Origin: Streptomyces capitiformicae
GTDB lineage: Bacteria; Actinomycetota; Actinomycetes; Streptomycetales; Streptomycetaceae
Length of the DNA stretch: 64,000 nucleotides
Direction of reading: 5' to 3'
Assembly (NCBI RefSeq): GCF_002214185.1
Contig: NZ_CP022161.1
Coordinates: forward strand, 6,579,486 to 6,643,485
The notes under the pieces were generated by a model. That model made no database searches. It worked only from the letters and a program-made list of their open reading frames with translations, and was not told where the DNA came from. Shown one piece after another: positions 54,080 to 61,000 of this stretch (the first letter of the stretch is position 1; every line of letters starts with the position of its first letter). The position numbers and the translations under genes are program-made.

Positions 54080-54254
54080 CCCGGGTTCCTTTCCCAGGTC
54101 AGCCCCTGCAACAATCCGGAACGCTCCGCTCCACTACGACGCCCACCCCCGACCCCCCACACCTTGACTCCCCTCTCCGGCCGTCCCCGGGGAGGGGGCC
54201 CAAGGCCTCCGCACGGCCTTTCTCTCCCGTCCCGCCTCCCTGATTGGCCTGCCC

Positions 54255-55805
<1,551 letters not shown>

Positions 55806-55855
55806 GCGACGTGGACCGGCGGCCGTGCCCAAGAGGACATACTCCCTACTGGTAG

Positions 55856-56527
55856 TTACTGGGAGTCCTCCAGTGCGGCCGCCGCCTCCTTCACTGCCTT
55901 GATGGCGCCCTTGTTGATCTCGTCCGTACCGGGCGCCTTCTTCGACTCGAAGTCGCTGCCGTTGTACGTGACGACCACCAGGGCGTTGGACACGCGCGCG
56001 TACACGATTCCCTCACGTGTCTGCTGCTTGTCCTCGGCGGTGAGGTTCACCACCGAGTAGGCCTCGTCGCCGACGCCGGGAACGGCACCGCCGCCGCTCT
56101 TCTCCGAGATGCGCTCCTTGTAGGCACTTTCGGCCTTCTCGTCCGATTCGTGAATCTCGTACGAGATGTCGAGCCAGCGGTAGTCGTAGCCCTTGAGTGC
56201 GTTCCAGGAGCAGGTGCGGCGTACGGACTCGTCGGTCGACGCGATCTCCTTGCCGGCTGTCTTCGCGCCCGGGACAAGGGATTTGACCGTTTTCGTCGAG
56301 ACGCCGCCGCAGGGCGAGGGTGCCTTGGTGAATGTCTTGGTCGCCGCCGACGTCGCCGGGGCCGACTCGGAGGTGGAGGCGGGCTCGGCCTTGGACTCCT
56401 GTGCGGAGTTCTCCTTGGCCGGGCTCGCGGCGAACGGACCGGACGACAACGCCCAGCCGCCGACGGCGATTACGGCGACCGGCAGCAGACGCGCGGTGAG
56501 GGCGAGCGGCAGAGGGAGATCACGCAC
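55856..56527 (-). CDS. Membrane-anchored extracytoplasmic protein, DUF3558-like
   Basis: About 223 residues from GTG 56527. One N-terminal hydrophobic helix (LALTARLLPVAVIAVGGWAL) is followed by a Ser/Ala/Glu-rich linker (about 35-80) and a domain of about 140 residues (PCGGVSTKTVKSLVPGAKTA, RRTCSWNALKGYDYRWLDIS, ARVSNALVVVTYNGSDFESK). Two Cys (PCGG, RTCSW) may pair. The fold resembles DUF3558 and related actinobacterial cell-surface domains. Function unknown. The frame extends upstream without homology. Confidence 0.75.
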   Translation of the reverse strand: MRDLPLPLALTARLLPVAVIAVGGWALSSGPFAASPAKENSAQESKAEPASTSESAPATSAATKTFTKAPSPCGGVSTKTVKSLVPGAKTAGKEIASTDESVRRTCSWNALKGYDYRWLDISYEIHESDEKAESAYKERISEKSGGGAVPGVGDEAYSVVNLTAEDKQQTREGIVYARVSNALVVVTYNGSDFESKKAPGTDEINKGAIKAVKEAAAALEDSQ

Positions 56528-56747
56528 AGCGCACTTCTCGGGTTCGAGGCGGCGGTACCGCCGGGCGGTGGGTACGCCAGTGTCACACGACTCCCTGTGG
56601 GGCGAAAGTGCGAACCCGTGGATGGCTCCCGTTTTGCGGAGTTCGCTAATTAGGGTGATGTGTGCGAGGAATTGCGGCATTCGGGGGTGGATTGCGGTAG
56701 ACCGGGTGCGGCGATCATGCTGCAGGCACGATGTTCATGGAGAACCG

Positions 56748-57302
56748 ATGAGCGCTCAGACGCATATGTATGCCGTCTCCGACCCCGAAGCAGCACTCAA
56801 GTACGCGATTCAGTACATCGAGGGCGAACGGGCGCAGATCATCGAGGGCATCATCCAGCCGGTCATCCCCTCCTGGGACCACGAAGGCGTCGCGTACCAG
56901 GTCTACGAGCAACTCGGCCCCGCGCTCCGCAGACTGGGCTGCCAGGTCGGCTCCGGCAATCTGGACCTGCCGGGGACGAGCAACTGGTACATCCCGGATC
57001 TGGCCGTCGTCCCGAAAGAACTCACCAAGGGCGCGTACGCCCTCGTCCCCGACCAGACGCTGCTGATCGTCGAGGTCACCTCGGAGGCGAACGGCGACAC
57101 GGACCGCACCGTCAAACGGAAGCGCTACGCCGAGTACGGCGCCCCGCTCTACCTGCTCGTCGACCGCCAGGAGCGGTCCTGCACGCTCTACGCCAGCCCC
57201 GGCCGCCTCGGGTACACGGAGGTCAAGGGCCCGCTGCAGTTCGGAGCCCCCGTTCCCCTCCCCGAACCGTTCGCCCTGGAACTCGACACTTCGGAGTTCT
57301 GA
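56748..57302 (+). CDS. Uma2-family (DUF820) endonuclease-fold protein
   Basis: A 184-residue PD-(D/E)xK protein. The catalytic residues are visible as Asp in TSNWYIPDLAVVPKEL, Glu in QTLLIVEVTSEANGDTDRTV and Lys in KRKRYAEYGAPLYLLVDRQE. Uma2 proteins are abundant in actinobacteria and cyanobacteria; proposed to be nucleases of mobile or stress systems, but activity is rarely shown. ATG 56748 follows GGAGAA. It is flanked by unrelated genes. Confidence 0.9.
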   Translation: MSAQTHMYAVSDPEAALKYAIQYIEGERAQIIEGIIQPVIPSWDHEGVAYQVYEQLGPALRRLGCQVGSGNLDLPGTSNWYIPDLAVVPKELTKGAYALVPDQTLLIVEVTSEANGDTDRTVKRKRYAEYGAPLYLLVDRQERSCTLYASPGRLGYTEVKGPLQFGAPVPLPEPFALELDTSEF

Positions 57303-57356
57303 CACCGGACGGTTAACCGGTTGCAGCGCTCTTCGCGCGATCAGCACCCTGGACGC

Positions 57357-58190
57357 ATGACTCAGTCACCGTCTGCCACCGAGCCCCAACTCCCTTCCGT
57401 GCGCGAGGAGATCCTCGCCTACTACGAGCAGGACAAGGAGGACGCCCGCCTCAGAGAAGGCGCCGGGCGGCTGGAGTTCTGGCGTACCCAGGAGATTCTG
57501 CGACGTTTGCTTCCCGGGGCTCCTGCGCGTGTGCTCGACGTCGGCGGGGGCACGGGCGTCCACGCGGAGTGGCTGGCGGGGGACGGGTACGAGGTCGAGG
57601 TCGTCGACCCCGTACCGATGCACGTCGAGCGGGCCGGCAGGCTGCCCGGGGTCACCGCCCGGCAGGGGGACGCCCGCGCGCTGCCCGCCGAGGACGCCGC
57701 GTACGACGTCGTGCTCCTCCTCGGGCCGCTCTATCACCTGCCCGAACGCCCGGACCGGGTACGGGCCCTGGCCGAGGCGCACCGGGCCGTCCGCCCGGGT
57801 GGGGTCGTCGTCGCGGCCACGATCAACCGGTTCGCGGGGCTCAACGACACGCTGGTGCAAGGGAACTACTTCCTGCCGGAACGCCGCACCCGCGTCGACG
57901 AGGTCTCGGCCGACGGCAGGCACAGGTACTCGCTCGAAGACCCGCACTTCACCACCGCCTACTTCGCCGACCCGGCCGAGGTGCCCGGCGAGTTCACCGA
58001 GGCGGGGCTCGTGTGCGAGGGCCGGTACGGCGTCGAGGGTGTGGCCTGGCTGATGGGCGGGGTGGAGGAGTGGCTGGACGACCCGGAGCACAGGGAGGCC
58101 GTCCTGGCGGCGACCCGGCGCATCGAGTCGGAGCCCTCGCTGCTGGGGGCGAGCGGGCATCTGCTGACCACAGGACGACGGCTTCCCTGA
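57357..58190 (+). CDS. SAM-dependent methyltransferase
   Basis: A 277-residue class I methyltransferase. The SAM-binding motif I is ARVLDVGGGTGVHAEWLAGD, followed by the acidic ribose-binding strand end VEVVDPVPMHVERA, motif II region GDARALPAEDAAYDVVLLLG and post-II YHLPERPDRVRALAEAHRAV. The last 90 residues (TRVDEVSADGRHRYSLEDPH) shape the substrate site and suggest a small-molecule enzyme. The start at ATG 57357 lies 54 bp after the Uma2 stop. The substrate is unknown. Confidence 0.9.
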   Translation: MTQSPSATEPQLPSVREEILAYYEQDKEDARLREGAGRLEFWRTQEILRRLLPGAPARVLDVGGGTGVHAEWLAGDGYEVEVVDPVPMHVERAGRLPGVTARQGDARALPAEDAAYDVVLLLGPLYHLPERPDRVRALAEAHRAVRPGGVVVAATINRFAGLNDTLVQGNYFLPERRTRVDEVSADGRHRYSLEDPHFTTAYFADPAEVPGEFTEAGLVCEGRYGVEGVAWLMGGVEEWLDDPEHREAVLAATRRIESEPSLLGASGHLLTTGRRLP

Positions 58191-58366
58191 CCTGGGAGCG
58201 GTCTGCGCGCGACCTGCCTCCTGACCGCGGCTTCCTGGCCGCCGCGCACCGGTACGCCACCACGACCGGACGGGGGTACGGGCTGCCCTCTTCGGCTGAC
58301 GGAGCCCAGCAGCAGGCCTTCCGGGGCCGGCTGGTTGCCCTGCGCTGTTGCCGGCGCGGCTGACCG

Positions 58367-58763
58367 TCACTCGGAAACGTGCTTACGCCGCTGTCGCTCG
58401 GTGAGCCATGACGCGGTGAAGAACACCGGCAGGGCGATCCCGATCAGCAGCGCGGAGCCGGTGAACGCGCTTGCCAGAAAGCGGCGGTCCAGGCGCGCCC
58501 CCGTGGTAGTAGCCGACCACCACGGCCATCAGCAGCATGTATCCGCCGATGGCGGTGCCGAGCACTTGGCGGATCAGGCCGGGCCATCCGGGCCTGGTCG
58601 CGCCGGGAGCGAGTTGTTTCGCGAGCCGGCGTTCCGGCTTGCCGGCCGCCTCCTTGGGGCCGGGGCTCTGCCGGCGAAGGAGGAGCAGGCCAAGGGCGAG
58701 GTATCCCATGACCAGCAGGTAGCCGGTCAGCATGATCCCGATGTTCAGAGGGAGGGGAAGCAC
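58367..58763 (-). pseudogene. Small membrane protein, frameshifted (DUF6256-like)
   Basis: The N-terminal frame encodes two hydrophobic segments (GIMLTGYLLVMGYLALGLLL and GTAIGGYMLLMAVVVGYYHG). After YYHGGA, near 58495, similarity moves to another frame that reads LDRRFLASAFTGSALLIGIA followed by LPVFFTASWLTERQRRKHVS and stops at 58367. A G5 run at the junction suggests one extra G. Joined, the product is a three-helix protein like small DUF families of streptomycetes (DUF6256, from memory). It lies 29 bp behind the related small membrane gene. Confidence 0.7.
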
Positions 58764-58792
58764 GGTACGGCGCTACGTCCGGCGGAACGCCG

Positions 58793-59047
58793 TCATGGTG
58801 CGTCCCGGAGCAGGAAGTGCCAGCCGCGGACGAAGGTGTGCCAGCCGAACCACAGCCACAGCGCGAACAGCGCCCATCGCCCGAACGGGTAGCGCATCAC
58901 CGCACGCAGGGCGTCGCTGAGGGTGGGGAAACCGTCACCTGTTCGGACGAGGGCCAAGCCCTCCCACGCGAACAGGGCGCCGAACAGCACCGCCCAGACG
59001 AGATACCCGATCACCGGATGCTCCGTCACCGCGATCTCCACTCTCAT
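58793..59047 (-). CDS. Small membrane protein, DUF6186-like
   Basis: An 84-residue protein that starts at ATG 59047. Two hydrophobic helices (GYLVWAVLFGALFAWEGLAL and RWALFALWLWFGWHTFVRGW) flank TLSDALRAVMRYPFG, a pattern I associate with DUF6186, from memory. The next gene downstream is the frameshifted DUF6256-like protein, and such pairs occur together in streptomycetes. Function unknown. Confidence 0.7.
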   Translation of the reverse strand: MRVEIAVTEHPVIGYLVWAVLFGALFAWEGLALVRTGDGFPTLSDALRAVMRYPFGRWALFALWLWFGWHTFVRGWHFLLRDAP

Positions 59048-59189
59048 GTGCGCCGACTGGCTGTCACAGGACAGCTGGGGCAATCATGCGTCACGATGCG
59101 GACGAAACGTCGGATACACGGATAATTCCGGCGGCTTGTTGTCTCCATCCTGGACCGAGGCACTCCCATCTCGCTGTTCCCTCCCGGTC

Positions 59190-59273
59190 GTCGCCACCCG
59201 CGCCCTGAAAGCGGTCTGGTTCCAGAAGTGGTTCGTGCACCGGCGGTTGCGGCCGGAGGAGTTCGGTGGCCGC
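59190..59273 (+). pseudogene. Haloperoxidase-like fragment
   Basis: A 28-codon stretch encodes TRALKAVWFQKWFVHRRLRP followed by EEFGGRM. This closely resembles the KW..HRRLRPE vanadate-binding region of bacterial vanadium-dependent haloperoxidases. No start or other domains remain, and the similarity stops at the junction with the truncated methyltransferase on the other strand. Confidence 0.5.
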
Positions 59274-59539
59274 ATGGCCTGGCTGCTGTCGACCCCCACG
59301 GCGTCCTTTCCGAGCCGTACGAGATCCGCGACGGCGCGGCCGGCGCCGCACCCGATGTCCGCTCCCCTGCCCTCGGCGGCCTCCAGGGCGCGGTAGGTGA
59401 CCTCCCGCACGGTGCGGCCGCTCTCGCTCTCCTCCATCTTCCGCAGATAGACGATGGAGTCCTCGGGAACGCCGGACGAGTCGACGTCGTGGAAGCGTGC
59501 GGCAAGGTTTTCGGCCGTGTGTGGTCCGGTGGTGTCCAC
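59274..59539 (-). pseudogene. Truncated SAM-dependent methyltransferase
   Basis: The first 88 residues from GTG 59539 are a methyltransferase N-terminus: ENLAARFHDVDSSGVPEDSI, then RGADIGCGAGRAVADLVRLG (motif I) and KDAVGVDSSQAM. Family members continue with a further 150 residues, but here the sequence changes to the antisense of a haloperoxidase fragment right after SSQAM. The frame goes on to 59084 without homology. Confidence 0.75.
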
Positions 59540-59573
59540 GTGCTGCTGTCTCCCGTCCGGGGTGCCTGATGCT

Positions 59574-59990
59574 TCAGCGTGGGTGGAGCTCGTCTATGAG
59601 CCAAATCGCCTTATCCGTACGGGGATTGACGGTGAGTCCGGAGGGCTGGACCCATTCCACCGTCAGCCGGTTGATCAACCCCGCCTCGACGTGTTCGGCG
59701 AACATCGGACGGATCTCGTCGAGCCGGGCGGCGATGGCCTTGCCCGCCGTGTCCCCGTCCCCCGGGTCGCCCGCGATCCGGAGGACGAGTTCGTCCCTGG
59801 CGTCCTTGCGGCGCTGCACCACCTGCATACCGACGAAGGACTCGGCCCTGGGCCACGTGCTGCACGAGGGCGCGAAGGTCCTCCAGCTACAGGGTGATGG
59901 GGGCCACCCGGGCGCCCTCGTCGGAGCGGCCGAGCAGTCCGAACCGCCCGGCCCCGCGGTCCACCCACCCCCCGCGGCTGTTGGTCAATT
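59574..59990 (-). pseudogene. Phenylacetate-CoA ligase-like adenylating enzyme, C-terminal remnant
   Basis: Three linked pieces read, in order, WVDRGAGRFGLLGRSDEGAR and VAPITL; then, after an in-frame TAG, LEDLRALVQHVAQG; then, in another frame, AESFVGMQVVQRRKDARDEL and IRPMFAEHVEAGLINRLTVE to the stop at 59574. This is the C-terminal ATP-grasping lid domain of PaaK-type AMP ligases. A nonsense codon where Tyr is expected (about 59886) and a frameshift near 59845 show decay. Such ligases often activate aryl acids in biosynthetic clusters. Confidence 0.65.
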
Positions 59991-60205
59991 GAGCCCGTCT
60001 TGCCCTGAGGCCGCTGGAGGTCCGCCCCGGCGCCTCCGCCGCCGGGGCGGTGGTCACCGGGCCCCGCACCCGGACCTGCCGCCCCAACGCGGGCCAGTAA
60101 GGGCGGGAAGGTTTCGAACCCACGCGACTTCGGGGCGTTTCGGGAGAGTATCGGGCCCCCGGCAAGGCGTCGCGCCAGTAGGCCCACATCATTCTCCGCA
60201 CCGGC
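59991..60205. other. No gene seen between the ligase remnant and the aat homologue
   Basis: Neither strand shows recognisable protein or a strong terminator. The upstream (N-terminal) part of the ligase remnant is missing here. Confidence 0.4.
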
Positions 60206-61000
60206 TCACCGGGGCGATCCCGTCGGCGGGGCGAGGCGGTGGGCGGGCAAGGTGGCGGTGGGCATCGGGAGGCTGTCGTGTGCGGCGCGGCGGAGGTGTC
60301 GCACATACTGCTCCCGCGGTACGAGAATGCCGCCCAGATCGCGGACGTGCGGGCTGTCCCGCTGTGCGTCCAGCAGCTCGCCGCCGGCCTGTGCGAAGCG
60401 CGCCGCGAGGTCGGTCACCGCGACCTTCGAGGCACCGGGACGGTGGAAGAACATCGAGTCCATGCTGAAGACAGATCCGACCCGCAGGCCGAAGACACCG
60501 CCGACCAGATCGCCGTCCTCCCACACCTCGACGCTGTGCGCATGACCCAGCTCATACAGGCGGACCAGGCTTGCGATCAGCTCGTCGGTGAGCCACAGGG
60601 GGACACGGCCGGCGCGGCATTCGCGGACGACCTCCTCGAACCGCCGGTCCAGGCTGGTCGACCACGACAGCCGGTTGCGCAGCCGCCGGGCGAGGCTCCG
60701 GCTGAGGTGCGTGGCTGGGACGGGCAGCACCGGCCTGGGGTCGGGCGACCACCAGGAGACGGCGTAGGGATCGGCCGAACCCTCGCCCATCAGCCGGATG
60801 CGGCCCTCCTGGACCTGATCGGCGAAGACCACCTCGTTGAGGGCGCGGGTGTACTCGTCGGATGCCGGGAACGGATAGACCCCGGCGCGGTACGCCGCCA
60901 GGAGCCCGGCGGGACTGAGGTCGGCGCCGAAGGCCACCGGACCGTCGGGCGGCCCTTCCAGCACGTCCAGCGCCTCCCAGCAAGGGCATCGGCTCACCAT
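60206..61000 (-). CDS. Leucyl/phenylalanyl-tRNA-protein transferase homologue (Aat-like)
   Basis: A 264-residue GNAT-fold aminoacyl-tRNA transferase homologue. Diagnostic parts are AFGADLSPAGLLAAYRAGVY, SWWSPDPRPVLP (83-94), LWLTDELIASLVRLYELGHA, HSVEVWEDGDLVGGVFGLRV, SMDSMFFHRPGASKVAV and LLDAQRDSPHVRDLGG. Canonical Aat moves Leu or Phe from tRNA to protein N-termini. Here about 30 extra residues sit before WWSPDPR, and the GESMF Glu is Asp181, while Asp211 and Gln213 match the catalytic pair. The ATG overlaps the NRPS stop by 7 bp, so the two are coupled, which suggests a biosynthetic rather than N-end-rule role. Confidence 0.88.
   Translation of the reverse strand: MVSRCPCWEALDVLEGPPDGPVAFGADLSPAGLLAAYRAGVYPFPASDEYTRALNEVVFADQVQEGRIRLMGEGSADPYAVSWWSPDPRPVLPVPATHLSRSLARRLRNRLSWSTSLDRRFEEVVRECRAGRVPLWLTDELIASLVRLYELGHAHSVEVWEDGDLVGGVFGLRVGSVFSMDSMFFHRPGASKVAVTDLAARFAQAGGELLDAQRDSPHVRDLGGILVPREQYVRHLRRAAHDSLPMPTATLPAHRLAPPTGSPR

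Noticed and set aside
58191..58366. Short protein-like segment (FLAAAHRYATTTGRGYGLPS) after the methyltransferase
   Set aside because: It is too short, has no start codon context and no family could be assigned.
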